The notes beneath the pieces are model-generated. The model saw nothing but the letters and a program-made list of their open reading frames with translations. It was not told the origin of the DNA and searched no databases. Made by a program: the position numbers and the translations under genes. Positions 1-11,543 of a DNA stretch of 64,000 nucleotides are shown one piece after another (positions within the stretch are counted from its first letter, which is position 1; the number at the start of each line of letters is the position of its first letter). Source of the stretch: Halothiobacillaceae bacterium (GTDB lineage: Bacteria > Pseudomonadota > Gammaproteobacteria > Halothiobacillales > Halothiobacillaceae); the NCBI GenBank assembly GCA_016938615.1, contig JAFGUH010000001.1, forward strand, positions 1 to 64,000. Reading direction: 5' to 3'.

Positions 1-684
1 GAGCGGATTGATATCATCGTCTGGGACGAGAACCCGGCCCAGTTCGTCATCAACGCGATGTCGCCGGCCGAGGTGGTCTCGATCGTCGTCGACGAGGACG
101 CGGGCAGCATGGACGTGGCGGTCAGCGAGGAGAACCTCTCCAAGGCAATCGGCCGCGGCGGCCAGAACGTCCGCCTGGCCAGCCAGCTCACTCGCTGGCA
201 GATCAACGTCATGAGCGAAGAGCAGGCGATCGAGAAGGGCGAGACCGAAACCCGCCGTATCGTCGAGCAGTTCATGGAGGCGTTGGACGTCGATCAGGAA
301 GTGGGCGAGGTGCTGGTCGAGGCCGGCTTCGCCACTATCGAGGAAATCGCCTACGTGCCTACCGAGGAGCTGCTTGAGGTCGAGGGCTTCGACGAGGGCA
401 TCGTCGAGGAGCTTCGCAATCGTGCCCGCGATGCCCTGTTGACCATGGCCATATCGGGCGGTGGCGAGGCCGAGGAAGAGACCGAATCGGCCGGTGAGGC
501 GCTGTCGCTCGAGGAACTCGACGGCATGAGCGCCGAACTGGCGGCGACCCTGCGCGAGAACCAGATCATGGACTCCGAGGACGTCGCCGAGCTCTCGATC
601 GACGAACTGACGGAATACGAAGGCGTGGACGAGGAACTCGCCGGGCGGCTGATCATGGCCGCCCGGGCCCCCTGGTTCGCGTAG
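1..684 (+). CDS. nusA: Transcription termination/antitermination protein NusA, C-terminal part (5' truncated by window)
   Basis: Frame 1 is open from base 1 (ERIDIIVWDENPAQFVINAMSPAEVVSIVVDED...AIGRGGQNVRLASQLTRWQINVM), NusA KH2 region followed by acidic repeats; directly upstream of infB. Confidence 0.96.
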   Translation, partial: ERIDIIVWDENPAQFVINAMSPAEVVSIVVDEDAGSMDVAVSEENLSKAIGRGGQNVRLASQLTRWQINVMSEEQAIEKGETETRRIVEQFMEALDVDQEVGEVLVEAGFATIEEIAYVPTEELLEVEGFDEGIVEELRNRARDALLTMAISGGGEAEEETESAGEALSLEELDGMSAELAATLRENQIMDSEDVAELSIDELTEYEGVDEELAGRLIMAARAPWFA

Positions 685-770
685 GTCGGTATCGCCGGTC
701 CGTCGCCGCCGGCATGTGCCGAGGGCGTGAAATCAATGTTTGATAGTTTGCAGGACCACAGGAGTCGTTA

Positions 771-3392
771 ATGTCCGAGGTCACGGTTAAAGATTTGGCA
801 AAAGTGGTAGGCGCTACCCCGGAACGGCTGCTTGAGCAACTGGCCGAAGCGGGCGTCTCGGCGTCTTCCGTGGATGCCAGTGTCAGTGACGACGACAAGA
901 TGAAGCTGCTGGCCCATCTGCGTAAGTCACGCGCGTCCGGTGGCGAAGACGAGGCGAAGAAGCCGTCGTCGCGCATCACTCTCAAGCGTCGTTCCCAGCA
1001 GGAAATCAAGGTTGGCGGCAGCGGCCGTGGCGGCAAGACCGTCGCGGTCGAATATCGCCGGCGCAAGACTTACGTGTCCCGCGACGAGATCGAGAAGGGC
1101 GAGGACGTTGCCGAGCCGGTGCCCGAGGAGGCGCCGGTGAGTGAGGCGCCCTCCGAGCCGATCGAAGAGAAACGCCCCGAGACGCCGGTTGAGCCCGACT
1201 CGATCGTCGAGGAGAGCGACGCCGAGCAGGCTGTTACAGCCGAGCCGTCGAGCGAGAAGCACGAACCCGAGGCCGAGGCCGAGCAGGCCCCCGCGGAGGC
1301 ACCCGTTGCCGAGACCCCGGACGAGCCGAGCGAGTCCGCTGGTGAGAGCGAGCCCCAAGCCAGCCCTGAGGCCGAGGAGGGCGACGACGCCCGCAAGAAG
1401 TCTCGTCTGCGCATCGTTGCCATGCCGGAAGAGGCGCCGGGCATCCCGGTCTCGGCCGACGAGGGCAAGCCCAAGCGAGGAGGCAAGCATGGCGGCAAGG
1501 GGCGGCATGCCCGCGAGAACGCCCGCGAGGAGCTGCACCTGGGTGCGGGCGCCGGTCGTCGCCGCAAGAAGGGCAAGAAGGGCGCGGCCTCCAAGACGGC
1601 CGTGGCCACCCGTCACACCTTCGAGAAGCCGACCGCCCCGGTCGTTCGCGACGTCAATGTTCCCGAGTCGATCTCGGTCGAGGAACTGGCCCAACGCATG
1701 GCCGTCAAGGGCGTCGACGTGGTCAAGGTCCTGTTCAACATGGGCGTGATGGCCACTATCAACCAGGTGCTCGATCAGGACACCGCGATCCTCGTGGTCG
1801 AGGAGATGGGGCACACGCCACACGCCGAGTCCGAAACCGCGATCGAGGACGAGGCGCTCGAGCAGGTCGAGCAGGGCGAGGCCATGCCGCGTCCGCCGGT
1901 CGTGACCGTCATGGGCCACGTCGACCACGGCAAGACCTCGCTGCTCGACTACATCCGTACCGCTAAGGTCACCGCGGGCGAGGCCGGCGGCATCACCCAG
2001 CACGTCGGTGCCTACCACGTCGAGACCCCGCGCGGCACGGTGACTTTCCTCGATACCCCGGGGCACGAGGCGTTCACCGCGATGCGGGCCCGTGGCGCGA
2101 GTGCTACCGACGTGGTCGTGCTGGTCGTGGCCGCGGACGACGGCGTAATGCCGCAGACAAAGGAAGCTATCCACCACGCTCGCGCCGGCAAGGTGCCGAT
2201 GGTGGTGGCCGTCAACAAGATGGACAAGGAAGGCGCGGATCCCGAGCGGGTTCGGGCCGAGCTCTCCAAGGAGGAGGTCATCTCCGAGGAGTGGGGCGGC
2301 GATACGCAATTCGTCCATGTCTCCGCTCACACCGGCGAGGGTATCGACCAACTGCTCGAGGCCATCTTGCTGCAGGCTGAGCTCCAGGAGCTCAAGGCAC
2401 CGGCCGAGGGGCACGCCATCGGGACCGTGGTGGAGTCGTCGCTCGAGAAGGGCCGTGGTCCGGTTGCGACCGTTCTCGTACAAAGCGGCACGCTCAAGAA
2501 GGGTGACACCGTGGTCGTCGGCAAGGAATACGGCCGGGTCCGTGCCCTGCTCGACGAGAACGGTGCCCAGGTCAACTCGGCCGGCCCGTCGATCCCCGTG
2601 GTGGTGCTGGGCCTGTCCGGCACGCCGGAGGCCGGCGACGAGCTGGTGGTGATCGAGGACGAAAGGAAGGCGCGGGAAATCGCCGAGTACCGCGAGGCCA
2701 AGCAGCGTGACTCGCGCCTGGCCGCCCAGCAGGCAGCCAAGCTCGAGAACCTGTTCGAACAGATGAAGGAAGGCGAGGTCGAGTCGCTGAACGTGTTGGT
2801 CAAGGCCGACGTTCAGGGCTCGGCGGAGGCCATCCGCGACAGCCTGCAGAAGCTCTCCACCGCGGAGGTCAAGGTAAACGTGCTGATGAGCGGCGTCGGG
2901 GGCATCAACGAGTCCGACGTCAACCTCGCGGCGACCTCCAGTGCGATCGTGATCGGGTTCAACGTCCGGGCCGATGCCGCGGCGCGCAAGGCGGCCGGCG
3001 AGCAGGACGTCGAGATTCGTTATTACTCGGTCATCTACGAGATGATCGACGAGATCAAGCAGGCGATGAGCGGCCTGCTCGGCACCGAAACCAAGGAGCA
3101 GTTTGTCGGACTGGCCGAGGTGCGCGACGTGTTCCGCTCGCCGAAGCTCGGCGCGATCGCCGGCTGCATGGTTACCGAGGGCGTGGTCAGGCGCAACAAC
3201 CCGATCCGAGTGCTGCGCGACAATGTCGTCATCTACGAGGGGGAACTCGAGTCGCTGCGCCGGTTCAAGGACGATGCCCAGGAAGTCCGCTCCGGCATGG
3301 AGTGCGGTATCGGCGTGAAGAACTACAACGACGTCAAGGTCGGCGACCAGATCGAAGTGTTCGAGCGCATCGAGGTCCAGCGGACGCTCTGA
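771..3392 (+). CDS. infB: Translation initiation factor IF-2
   Basis: G1 motif [24 protein letters not shown]; long charged N-terminal region; nusA-infB-rbfA order. Confidence 0.98.
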   Translation: MSEVTVKDLAKVVGATPERLLEQLAEAGVSASSVDASVSDDDKMKLLAHLRKSRASGGEDEAKKPSSRITLKRRSQQEIKVGGSGRGGKTVAVEYRRRKTYVSRDEIEKGEDVAEPVPEEAPVSEAPSEPIEEKRPETPVEPDSIVEESDAEQAVTAEPSSEKHEPEAEAEQAPAEAPVAETPDEPSESAGESEPQASPEAEEGDDARKKSRLRIVAMPEEAPGIPVSADEGKPKRGGKHGGKGRHARENAREELHLGAGAGRRRKKGKKGAASKTAVATRHTFEKPTAPVVRDVNVPESISVEELAQRMAVKGVDVVKVLFNMGVMATINQVLDQDTAILVVEEMGHTPHAESETAIEDEALEQVEQGEAMPRPPVVTVMGHVDHGKTSLLDYIRTAKVTAGEAGGITQHVGAYHVETPRGTVTFLDTPGHEAFTAMRARGASATDVVVLVVAADDGVMPQTKEAIHHARAGKVPMVVAVNKMDKEGADPERVRAELSKEEVISEEWGGDTQFVHVSAHTGEGIDQLLEAILLQAELQELKAPAEGHAIGTVVESSLEKGRGPVATVLVQSGTLKKGDTVVVGKEYGRVRALLDENGAQVNSAGPSIPVVVLGLSGTPEAGDELVVIEDERKAREIAEYREAKQRDSRLAAQQAAKLENLFEQMKEGEVESLNVLVKADVQGSAEAIRDSLQKLSTAEVKVNVLMSGVGGINESDVNLAATSSAIVIGFNVRADAAARKAAGEQDVEIRYYSVIYEMIDEIKQAMSGLLGTETKEQFVGLAEVRDVFRSPKLGAIAGCMVTEGVVRRNNPIRVLRDNVVIYEGELESLRRFKDDAQEVRSGMECGIGVKNYNDVKVGDQIEVFERIEVQRTL

Positions 3393-3393
3393 G

Positions 3394-3804
3394 ATGGCAC
3401 AGGGATTTCAGCGTCACAAGCGAGTCGCCGGCCAGATCAAGCGCGAGATCGCGGAGTTGATTCGTGATTCCGGCGTCGACAGCGGGCCGAGCGCGCCGTT
3501 GACGATGCTCACGATCACGGACTGCGAGGTGTCGCGCGATCTCGCCCATGCCAAGGTGTTCTATAGCGTCCTGAACGCGAACGAACAGCCGGTAGCGGCA
3601 CAGTGGCTTGCCGACGCGGCGGGCTACTTGCGTGGCGAGCTCGGCCACCGCATGCGACTTCGCATTGTTCCGCAACTGGCCTTCGTCCTGGACAACTCGA
3701 TTGAGGAGGGCATGCAGATGGATGCCCTGATTCGAGCGGTGCGCGAACAGGATGGCGATGGCGACGGGGACAACGAGTCCGGCGCGTCGTCCGACCCGCG
3801 CTGA
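3394..3804 (+). CDS. rbfA: 30S ribosome-binding factor A
   Basis: RbfA-like sequence (KREIAELIR...LTITDCEVSRDLAHAKVFYSVL), operon position. Confidence 0.95.
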   Translation: MAQGFQRHKRVAGQIKREIAELIRDSGVDSGPSAPLTMLTITDCEVSRDLAHAKVFYSVLNANEQPVAAQWLADAAGYLRGELGHRMRLRIVPQLAFVLDNSIEEGMQMDALIRAVREQDGDGDGDNESGASSDPR

Positions 3805-3820
3805 GCCGGCCTGTTCCCTG

Positions 3821-4762
3821 ATGGCACGCAAACGTCGCGGTCGCGATATCAACGGGATCGTCCTGTTCGACAAGCCCCTGGGGCTGAGCTCGAACCAGGC
3901 GTTGCAAAAGGTCCGGCGGTTATTCGATGCTGCCAAGGCCGGCCACACTGGCAGCCTCGACCCGGCCGCTTCCGGATTGTTGCCCGTCTGTTTCGGTCAC
4001 GCGACCCGGATATCCGGCCTGCTGCTAGACGCCGACAAGACCTACAGGGTCACCGGTCGATTCGGCACGCGCACCGACAGCGGTGACCTTGACGGCGAGG
4101 TGATCGCGACCCGCGAGGTGCCGGTGCTGGATCGCGCGGGAATCGAGGCCGCGCTGACCCGGTTTCGGGGTCGGATCGAGCAGGTGCCGCCGATGTACTC
4201 GGCGCTCAAGCACGAGGGCAAGCGGCTCTACGAGCTGGCGCGAGAGGGCAAGACCGTCGAGCGCAAGGCCCGCACGATCGACTTTCACGAGATCACGCTG
4301 GAAGGCTTCTCCGAGACCGAATTCACCTTGCGGGTGCATTCGAGTAAAGGGGCCTACATCCGCACGCTGATCGAGGATATCGGCGAGGCGATCGGCTGTG
4401 GCGCGGTGGTCACCCAGCTGCGTCGTATCGGCCTCGGCCCCTGGTCGATCGATACGGCAGGCGGCCAGCCTTCCTACTCGCTCGACGATCTCCAGGCGAT
4501 CGCAGCCGATGATGGGCTCGAGATTCCCGACGGGCTGGATCGTGTTATCCTCCCGACCGATTCGGCGCTGGGCGCCTATCCGGCCATCGTGCTGGATGCG
4601 ACCAGCGTTACACCAGTTCGCCACGGTCATCCGGTGTTTGTGCCCAACGCGCCACAAACCGGGTGGTTTCGACTCTACGCACCCGACGACCTCTTCCTGG
4701 GTATGGGGGAAGTGCTGGATGACGGGCGAACGGCGCCGCGACGGTTGTTCGCGGCGCTGTGA
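3821..4762 (+). CDS. truB: tRNA pseudouridine(55) synthase TruB
   Basis: MARKRRGRDINGIVLFDKPLGLSSNQALQKVRRLF...GHTGSLDPAASGLLPVCFG; start set at ATG 3821 rather than the longer ORF. Confidence 0.96.
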   Translation: MARKRRGRDINGIVLFDKPLGLSSNQALQKVRRLFDAAKAGHTGSLDPAASGLLPVCFGHATRISGLLLDADKTYRVTGRFGTRTDSGDLDGEVIATREVPVLDRAGIEAALTRFRGRIEQVPPMYSALKHEGKRLYELAREGKTVERKARTIDFHEITLEGFSETEFTLRVHSSKGAYIRTLIEDIGEAIGCGAVVTQLRRIGLGPWSIDTAGGQPSYSLDDLQAIAADDGLEIPDGLDRVILPTDSALGAYPAIVLDATSVTPVRHGHPVFVPNAPQTGWFRLYAPDDLFLGMGEVLDDGRTAPRRLFAAL

Positions 4763-4876
4763 ACGAGGCCTTACGGCCTCACGGCATTGCGGGACGGTAT
4801 CCCGGGCCTTGTTGCCCGGTCCACTGACCCACGATGGACTCTTAAAGCTTCACCCAGGCAGACGAGGAGAATTTCC

Positions 4877-5146
4877 ATGTCAATCAACGAAAAGACTACC
4901 GCCGATATCGTCGCGGAGTTCGGCAAGGACGCGAACGACACCGGTTCCCCGGAAGTCCAGGTCGCCCTGCTGACTCAGCGTATCCAGCACCTGACCGAGC
5001 ACTTCGCCACGCACAAGCAGGACCACCATTCCCGTCGCGGCCTGCTCAAGCTGGTCAACCAGCGTCGCAAGATGCTCGACTACCTCAAGTCCAAGAGCCT
5101 CGACCGCTATCACGACCTGATCAAGCAGCTCGGCCTGCGCAAGTAA
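4877..5146 (+). CDS. rpsO: 30S ribosomal protein S15
   Basis: [43 protein letters not shown], 89 aa. Confidence 0.98.
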   Translation: MSINEKTTADIVAEFGKDANDTGSPEVQVALLTQRIQHLTEHFATHKQDHHSRRGLLKLVNQRRKMLDYLKSKSLDRYHDLIKQLGLRK

Positions 5147-5166
5147 GCGCTTGCCGGTACACTAGG

Positions 5167-5195
5167 AACCCGCCGCAAGCCGGCGGGTTTTTTTG
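5167..5195 (+). terminator. Rho-independent terminator after rpsO
   Basis: aacccgccgcaagccggcgggttttttt: stem plus T7. Confidence 0.85.
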
Positions 5196-5252
5196 TTTGT
5201 CGGCCGGCCATGCACGGTCGGCCCCGTCATCCAGTCAGTGCAGGAGCCAAGC

Positions 5253-7337
5253 GTGGCAGTCAGCAAGCAGTCCTTTGAGTACGGTCAACACACCGTCACC
5301 CTGGAGACCGGCGAAATCGCCCGGCAGGCCAGCGGCGCGGTCATGGTCACCATGGGCGAGACCGTGGTGCTGGTCACAGCGGTGGTCGCACCCAGCGCCG
5401 ATCCGGGCAAGGACTTCCTGCCTTTGACGGTGGAGTACCAGGAGAAGTTCTATGCTGCCGGGCGCGTGCCGGGGAGCTTCTTTCGTCGCGAAGGGCGTTC
5501 CACCGAAGCCGAGACCCTGGTCGCTCGCCTGATCGACCGTCCCGTCCGCCCGCTGTTCGCCAAGGGCTTTACCCACGAGACCCAGGTGATCGCGCAGGTG
5601 CTCTCGCTCGACCCGGAGACCGACGCCGAAGTGCCCGCACTGATCGGCGCCTCGGCGGCACTCGCGCTCTCCGGTGCGCCGTTCGCCGGCCCGGTCGGCG
5701 CGGTACGCGTCGGCCACGTCGACGGGGCGTTCGTGCTCAACCCGACTCGTTCCCAGCTGATCGATTCCCGGCTCGATCTCGTGGTCGCCGGCACCGACAA
5801 GGCCGTGCTTATGGTCGAGTCACAGGCCGATCAGTTGCCCGAAGAAACCATGCTCGACGCCGTCATGTTCGGTCACGAGCAGATGCAGGCGGTGATCGCT
5901 GCGATCGAGGCACTGGCCGCCGAGGCCGGACGCCCGGCAATCGAATGGAACCCACCGGCGGACAACCGTGAACTCGCCGCTCGGATCGAGCAGGCTTTCC
6001 GCACCGAGGTCGAGGCCGCCTACCAGATCGCCGACAAGGCCGAGCGTGGCGGTCGCCTCTCGCAGCTGCGCGGCGAGATCCGCGATCGCTTCGTCGACGA
6101 GTCGGTCGAGCCGCCGGTCTCGGAGAAGGTGGTCGATGGCCTGACCAAGGGCATCGAATCCGAGGTGGTGCGGGGTAACATCCTCGCCGGCAAGCCGCGT
6201 ATCGACGGTCGTGACACCCGCACGGTCCGTCCGATCAGCATTCGCACCGGCCTGCTGCCGCGCGCGCACGGTTCGGCGTTGTTCACCCGTGGCGAGACCC
6301 AGGCGATGGTGGCAACCACACTCGGCACGGCGCGGGACGCCCAGTTGATCGACGCGGTTGGCGGCGAGCGCAAGGAGCCGTTTCTGTTCCACTACAACTT
6401 TCCGCCTTTCTGCGTCGGCGAGACTGGCCGGTTCGGCGCGCCCAAGCGTCGTGAGATCGGTCATGGCAACCTCGCCCGCCGCGGGGTGACGGCCGCGTTG
6501 CCACCGGCCGAGGAATTTCCCTACACCATCCGGGTGGTCTCGGAGATCACCGAATCCAACGGCTCGTCCTCGATGGCCTCCGTCTGCGGGGCCTCCCTGG
6601 CGATGATGGACGCTGGCGTGCCGATGAAGGCCCCGGTGGCCGGCATCGCCATGGGCCTGATCAAGGAAGGCGACGAGTTCGTGGTGCTGACCGACATCCT
6701 CGGCGACGAGGACCATTTGGGCGACATGGATTTCAAGGTCGCGGGCACGGGCGAGGGAGTCAATGCCCTGCAGATGGACATCAAGATCGAGGGGATCAAC
6801 CGGGAGATCATGGCCCAGGCGCTGCGCGAGGCGCAGGTCGGAAGGCGTCACATCCTCGGCTGCATGAGCGAGGCGCTCTCCGAGGCGCGCACCGATCTGT
6901 CCGCGCATGCGCCGCGGTTCATCACCCTGCGCATCAACCCCGAGCGCAAGGGTGATCTGATCGGCAAGGGCGGCTCGACCATCCAGGCGCTGACCCGAGA
7001 GACCGGTGCGCAGATCGATATCGGCGAGGAAGGCGTGGTGACCATCGCCGCGCCCAACGGCGAGGCCGCCGAGGAGGCCCGTCGCCGCGTCGAGGAGGTC
7101 ACCGCGGAACTCGAGATTGACAAGGTCTACCACGGGAAAGTCGCCCGGGTGGTGGATTTCGGCGCCTTCGTCACGATCGCGCCGGGCAAGGACGGCCTGC
7201 TGCACATCTCCGAGATGGCCGAGAGCCGCGTCGACAAGGTGACCGATATCCTAAACGAGGGCGACGCGGTCGACGTCAAGTTGCTCGAGATCGATCGCCA
7301 GGGACGGTTGCGGCTCACCTTGCGCTTCGCGTCCTGA
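5253..7337 (+). CDS. pnp: Polyribonucleotide nucleotidyltransferase (PNPase)
   Basis: RNase PH repeats plus KH/S1 ([45 protein letters not shown]); GTG start chosen ([11 protein letters not shown]). Confidence 0.97.
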   Translation: MAVSKQSFEYGQHTVTLETGEIARQASGAVMVTMGETVVLVTAVVAPSADPGKDFLPLTVEYQEKFYAAGRVPGSFFRREGRSTEAETLVARLIDRPVRPLFAKGFTHETQVIAQVLSLDPETDAEVPALIGASAALALSGAPFAGPVGAVRVGHVDGAFVLNPTRSQLIDSRLDLVVAGTDKAVLMVESQADQLPEETMLDAVMFGHEQMQAVIAAIEALAAEAGRPAIEWNPPADNRELAARIEQAFRTEVEAAYQIADKAERGGRLSQLRGEIRDRFVDESVEPPVSEKVVDGLTKGIESEVVRGNILAGKPRIDGRDTRTVRPISIRTGLLPRAHGSALFTRGETQAMVATTLGTARDAQLIDAVGGERKEPFLFHYNFPPFCVGETGRFGAPKRREIGHGNLARRGVTAALPPAEEFPYTIRVVSEITESNGSSSMASVCGASLAMMDAGVPMKAPVAGIAMGLIKEGDEFVVLTDILGDEDHLGDMDFKVAGTGEGVNALQMDIKIEGINREIMAQALREAQVGRRHILGCMSEALSEARTDLSAHAPRFITLRINPERKGDLIGKGGSTIQALTRETGAQIDIGEEGVVTIAAPNGEAAEEARRRVEEVTAELEIDKVYHGKVARVVDFGAFVTIAPGKDGLLHISEMAESRVDKVTDILNEGDAVDVKLLEIDRQGRLRLTLRFAS

Positions 7338-7441
7338 GATGCGGGGCCTAGAATAGGCCGGTCCCCGGACGGATCTTCCGCCGGGCGTAGCGAGCGATCA
7401 TCTTGCGTTTCGCCCCCGGCAATCGACGAGCCCATCCCGTC

Positions 7442-8707
7442 ATGAAACAGGCCGAGCCTAATCCTGACCGAAACCCGCCGGCCGACCGGATCGTCCAGTC
7501 GGTCCGGCTGGCGCGCCAGCCCATCGTCGATGCCGATCTAAAGACCATCGGTTACGAATTGCTCTTCCGGGCGACGGACGCCGACCAGGTGGCCCGCATC
7601 GGCAACTCGAACCAGGCTACGGCATCGACCGTGCTCAACGCCTTGAGCGAGATCGGCCTGGATAGCCTCGTCGGTCCCGCGCTGGCGTTCATCAATGTGC
7701 CCGCGAAACTTCTCTTCAGCGGCATGCTGGAGGACATCGGAGCGCGCTCGGTTGTGCTCGAAGTGCTCGAGACCGTCGACTGCGACGAGCATGCCGGTGA
7801 GGCGATGCAGCGCATCCGCGAGGCCGGGTATCGATTGGCGCTCGACGATTTTCCGCCCGAGTGGATCGACCGCCCGTGCGTGGCCCAGAGCCAATACGTC
7901 AAGTTCGACGTACTTCTCTCGGGGATCGAGCCGATCGTCGCCGCGATCGATGCCGCGCACCGGGCCGGTCTCAGGGTGATCGCCGAAAAGGTGGAGGACT
8001 GGGAGACCTACGACCGGCTGCGCGAGGCGGGCGTCGATTACTTCCAGGGCCATTTCTTTTCACGCCCCGAGACCGTGGTCCGATCGACCGTGCGCGCTTC
8101 GAAGGCAAACCTCATGGGTCTGCTGATCCTGTTACAGGACGACCGGGCCCCGCTCGGCGAGATCGTCGAACGCATCAACACCGATCTGGCGCTGAGTTAT
8201 CGCCTGTTGCGTCTGGTCAATTCGGCGTCGATCGGCCTGCGACGACGGGTCGACTCGGTCGACGAGGCCGTGCGGTTGCTGGGCCTCAAGGCGGTGCGCA
8301 GTCTGGTGTACCTGTCCGCGCTCACCGGCGTCGACGGCAAGCCTCCGGCGCTGGTGCACAGCACCATGATTCGCGCCCGATTCACCGAGCTGCTGGCCGC
8401 ACGGAGTCGGATGGCGAACCCACCAAGCGCCTTTCTGGTTGGATTGTTCGCGAACCTCGACGCCTTCTACAGCCAGCCGCTTGCCCAGCTGGTAGACGAA
8501 TTGCCGTTGACCGACGAGGTGGCCCGCGCGTTGCTCGATGGCGAGGGTCCGCTCGGGGCCCTGCTGGAGTACGTCCGTTTCTACGAGAAGGGGCATTGGA
8601 TCGAGGACGACGGCGATATCGCGGCCCTCAACGCCGTGGCGCCCTCCTGCTACCTCGATGCCGTGCGCTGGGACGAGGGACTGCGCGAATCGTTGGGCGG
8701 GGCCTGA
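7442..8707 (+). CDS. EAL/HDOD-type signalling protein (YuxH-like)
   Basis: N-terminal ARQPIVDADLKTIGYELLFRA (degenerate EAL) and C-terminal HDOD-like helical domain. Confidence 0.85.
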   Translation: MKQAEPNPDRNPPADRIVQSVRLARQPIVDADLKTIGYELLFRATDADQVARIGNSNQATASTVLNALSEIGLDSLVGPALAFINVPAKLLFSGMLEDIGARSVVLEVLETVDCDEHAGEAMQRIREAGYRLALDDFPPEWIDRPCVAQSQYVKFDVLLSGIEPIVAAIDAAHRAGLRVIAEKVEDWETYDRLREAGVDYFQGHFFSRPETVVRSTVRASKANLMGLLILLQDDRAPLGEIVERINTDLALSYRLLRLVNSASIGLRRRVDSVDEAVRLLGLKAVRSLVYLSALTGVDGKPPALVHSTMIRARFTELLAARSRMANPPSAFLVGLFANLDAFYSQPLAQLVDELPLTDEVARALLDGEGPLGALLEYVRFYEKGHWIEDDGDIAALNAVAPSCYLDAVRWDEGLRESLGGA

Positions 8708-8733
8708 CCCTGAGCTGACCGGCGTGCAACGTA

Positions 8734-8767
8734 AAAGGGCCGTGATCCTGCGATCACGGCCCTTTTT
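8734..8767. terminator. Bidirectional Rho-independent terminator between convergent genes
   Basis: aaaagggccgtgatc-ctgc-gatcacggccctttt perfect inverted repeat with A/T tracts on both sides. Confidence 0.9.
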
Positions 8768-8790
8768 GCATCCGGAGCGAGAACCGCGGC

Positions 8791-9279
8791 TCAGAACCGA
8801 CCGATGCTCGGGTTGATGTAGCTCAACAGTTCGCTGTGCTGGCGGTTCATGCGGCGGATGGTCTCGCGGATGCTGTACACGATCGAACGCATCACCTTGT
8901 AGACCAGGGTCGGGTGATCGATCAAAAGCGATTCGAGGTGCACCCGGTCGAGGGTCACCACCTCGGCATCCCCGACGGCCCGAAGGGTGGCGCTGTGCGG
9001 TGAGCCGTCGAGAAAGCCCGACTCACCGGCGAGTTGCCCGGGTTCCAGCAGGGAGAGGGTGTCGGAGAACCCACGCCCCGTGTCGCGACTGACCGCGAAT
9101 CGTCCGCTGATGATCACGAACAGCGTGTCGCTTGGCCGGCCTTCCTCGAAGAGGATCTCGCCGTTGCCCACGGACCGGCGTTGGCAGACACCGGCGAGCA
9201 GCCGACACTGCTCGTCGCTGAGTTCCTGGCCCAGGGTGGTGCGTTGAAGTTCCTCGCCGGTTACGTATCGTTGGGTCAT
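8791..9279 (-). CDS. Cyclic nucleotide-binding (Crp-like) domain protein without a recognisable HTH
   Basis: GEILFEEGRPSDTLFVIISGRFAVSRD...LEPGQLAGESGFLDGSPHSATLRAV. Confidence 0.8.
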   Translation of the reverse strand: MTQRYVTGEELQRTTLGQELSDEQCRLLAGVCQRRSVGNGEILFEEGRPSDTLFVIISGRFAVSRDTGRGFSDTLSLLEPGQLAGESGFLDGSPHSATLRAVGDAEVVTLDRVHLESLLIDHPTLVYKVMRSIVYSIRETIRRMNRQHSELLSYINPSIGRF

Positions 9280-9314
9280 GCTATTTCCCGTTTCCTGGTC
9301 ACGATGGGGGGCGG

Positions 9315-10424
9315 TCAGGGCATTGCCTTGAGCGGCTCGGCCGGCAGACCACCCAAGTCGTCTCGGCCGCCTTCTGCCGGTTGATCGTCCGGGCTTTCTG
9401 CTGCCGCTTCCTGGGGCGAGCTGTCCTCGGTCGACCCAGCCTGCCCTCGCGCGTCGGCCGGCGGGGTGGGTTCCTCGCCTTCGGCGCTGGCATCCCGGTC
9501 GACCATGGAGCGGACCTCGTCGGTCAGGATCTCGACGTTGGCGGAGGCCCGGAGTTCCTCGATCTCGCGATTGATGGCTTCGCGCCGGAGGTTTTCCTCC
9601 AGCTGCGGGCGTAACTGTTCGAAGGTCGGCGGCGGGCTTTCGCGCACGCCCTCGAGCTTGATGATATGCCAGCCGAACTGGCTCTTGACGGGATTCTGGG
9701 TGAGTTCGCCCGGCTCGAGTTCGGCGACCGCGTTGGCGAACGGTTCAACCATCTGGTCGAGACTGAACCAGCCCAGATCGCCACCGTTTTCACCGGAGCC
9801 GGTGTCGGTCGAATACTCGCGGGCGAGGGCGGCGAAGTCGGCGCCGTTCCCGAGCTTGTCGAGCAACTCCCGTGCGGTCTCCTCGTCGTCGACAAGGATG
9901 TGGGCGGCACGGTGCTGTTGCTCGCCACCCATATCCTGAATCATCTTCTCGTAGGCCTTTTGGAGTTCGCTTTCGTCGATCTCCAGGTTCGCGAGGTACT
10001 GGGTGAGGTAGGCGTTGGCCAGCTGATTGTCGATCGCGTTCTGAATACGGGCCTGGGTCGCCGTGTCATCGGCGATTCCGTCCTTCCGGGCCTGATCGGC
10101 GAGCAGGCGCAGTTCGACCATCCGGCTGACCAGTCGGCTCTCGGGCACGCTCGCCCCGAGGTTCTCCTTGACCACCTCGAGATTCTCCCGGTAGAGCGGA
10201 CTGCCGTTGATCCGGGCGATCACCTCGCCGCCGTCGACGGTGACATCGAACATGCCGGCCGAATCGGCGTGTTGACCGAGCGGCGTCTTGTTTGCGGTTG
10301 CCGGGCCATCGTTGTCGCACCCGGCCATCAGGCCGCCTGTGATCAGCAAGGTGGCAGCGATAGCGGCGGCCAGCGGACGTCGACGGGCGGCGGGGCGTGG
10401 TTGGGTGATCAGCGTGCTATCCAT
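9315..10424 (-). CDS. Peptidylprolyl isomerase lipoprotein, PpiC/parvulin type
   Basis: Lipobox LLITGGLMAGC; parvulin core RAAHILVDDEETARELLDKLGNGADFAALAREYSTDTGSGENGGDLGWF. Confidence 0.85.
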   Translation of the reverse strand: MDSTLITQPRPAARRRPLAAAIAATLLITGGLMAGCDNDGPATANKTPLGQHADSAGMFDVTVDGGEVIARINGSPLYRENLEVVKENLGASVPESRLVSRMVELRLLADQARKDGIADDTATQARIQNAIDNQLANAYLTQYLANLEIDESELQKAYEKMIQDMGGEQQHRAAHILVDDEETARELLDKLGNGADFAALAREYSTDTGSGENGGDLGWFSLDQMVEPFANAVAELEPGELTQNPVKSQFGWHIIKLEGVRESPPPTFEQLRPQLEENLRREAINREIEELRASANVEILTDEVRSMVDRDASAEGEEPTPPADARGQAGSTEDSSPQEAAAESPDDQPAEGGRDDLGGLPAEPLKAMP

Positions 10425-10479
10425 GGAAAGGTCCTGTCTGTCGGTAAGGGTCGGTTGTCACGGGCCGGATGAGGGCGAC

Positions 10480-10785
10480 TCAGCCGCTCGCGCCGAAGAT
10501 CGGCCTGTAGTGCCGGACCTCGATCGATTCGTAGACGCCGCCGTGCTGGAACGGGTCGGCTTCGGCCCATCGGCGCGCTTCGTCCATGTCCGCGAAGCTC
10601 GCGATGATGAGGCTGCCAGTCAGGCCGCTGCCGGGGCGCTCCGGATCGACGGGCAGTGGACCCGCCGTCAGGACGCGTCCCTGATCCGCCAGCCGCTCGA
10701 TGCGCTCGCGGTGGGCGTCGCGATGCGCGGCGCGCAACTCGGCGCTGTCGGGGACATCGTTGGCCAGGATCGTAAACCAGTGCAT
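10480..10785 (-). CDS. yciI: YciI family protein
   Basis: MHWFTILANDVPDSAELRAAHRDAHRERIERLADQGRVLTAGPLP...IASFADMDEARRWAEADPF. Confidence 0.9.
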   Translation of the reverse strand: MHWFTILANDVPDSAELRAAHRDAHRERIERLADQGRVLTAGPLPVDPERPGSGLTGSLIIASFADMDEARRWAEADPFQHGGVYESIEVRHYRPIFGASG

Positions 10786-10813
10786 TGTAAGGCGTCTCCC
10801 TCGGTGGTGGTGT

Positions 10814-11392
10814 TCACGGCCGCTCGTCGTCTCTCGGGTGACCGGCGTCGGCCCCGGCGTCCACTGGACGCTCTGCATGCAGGCCCAGGTACAGCCCCTG
10901 GAGAATCATGAACACGAAGGTCATGCCCATCAAGCCGAACAGCTTGAAGTTGACCCAGACCGCCTCGGGAAACCGGTAGGCCACGAGTATGTTGGCCGCC
11001 CCGGAAACGATGAAAAAGGCTACCCACGCCCAGTTGACCCGGTGCCATATCGACCGCGGGACCTGGATGACGTGTTCCATCATTCGCTGGACCAGCGGTT
11101 TGCTCCCGACAAACGCGCTACCGAGAAACACCAGCGCGAACAACCAGTTGAGGATGGTCGGCTTCCACATGATGAACAAGGGGTTGTGCAGGATCAGCGT
11201 CATTCCGCCGAACAGCACGATCAGGGTCGCCGAGATCCAGTGCATCCGCTCGACCTTGCGCCATACCAGCCAGCCGGCGGCTATCTGGATCACCGAGGCG
11301 ACCATTGCCACCGCCGTGGCGACGTAGATCCCCGCCAGGTGATAGGCAGCGAAGAACAACAGGATGGGGAAGAAGTCGAACAGGAATTTCAT
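10814..11392 (-). CDS. yciB: Inner membrane septation protein YciB (IspZ family)
   Basis: MKFLFDFFPILLFFAAYHLAGIYVATAVAMVASVIQ...; start CAT at 11390-11392. Confidence 0.93.
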   Translation of the reverse strand: MKFLFDFFPILLFFAAYHLAGIYVATAVAMVASVIQIAAGWLVWRKVERMHWISATLIVLFGGMTLILHNPLFIMWKPTILNWLFALVFLGSAFVGSKPLVQRMMEHVIQVPRSIWHRVNWAWVAFFIVSGAANILVAYRFPEAVWVNFKLFGLMGMTFVFMILQGLYLGLHAERPVDAGADAGHPRDDERP

Positions 11393-11543
11393 CGCGTGTC
11401 GTGTTCCGGTGGGTCCCGTGTTGGCCCGAGGGTATCCCGGTTGCCTGCAGTACACTAACATGGGGCCGCGAGCCGGGGGAGCGGCCATTTCGGCCCTTCC
11501 GCCGGGGGCCAACCCAGCCATCATCACCAAGGGGCCCGTGCCC

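Noticed and set aside
927-2483. 518-aa minus-strand ORF opposite infB
   Set aside because: Mirror ORF from GC-rich codon bias; low-complexity translation, and the plus strand is clearly infB.
5820-7205. 461-aa minus-strand ORF opposite pnp
   Set aside because: Antisense shadow of a confident gene; no recognisable domain.
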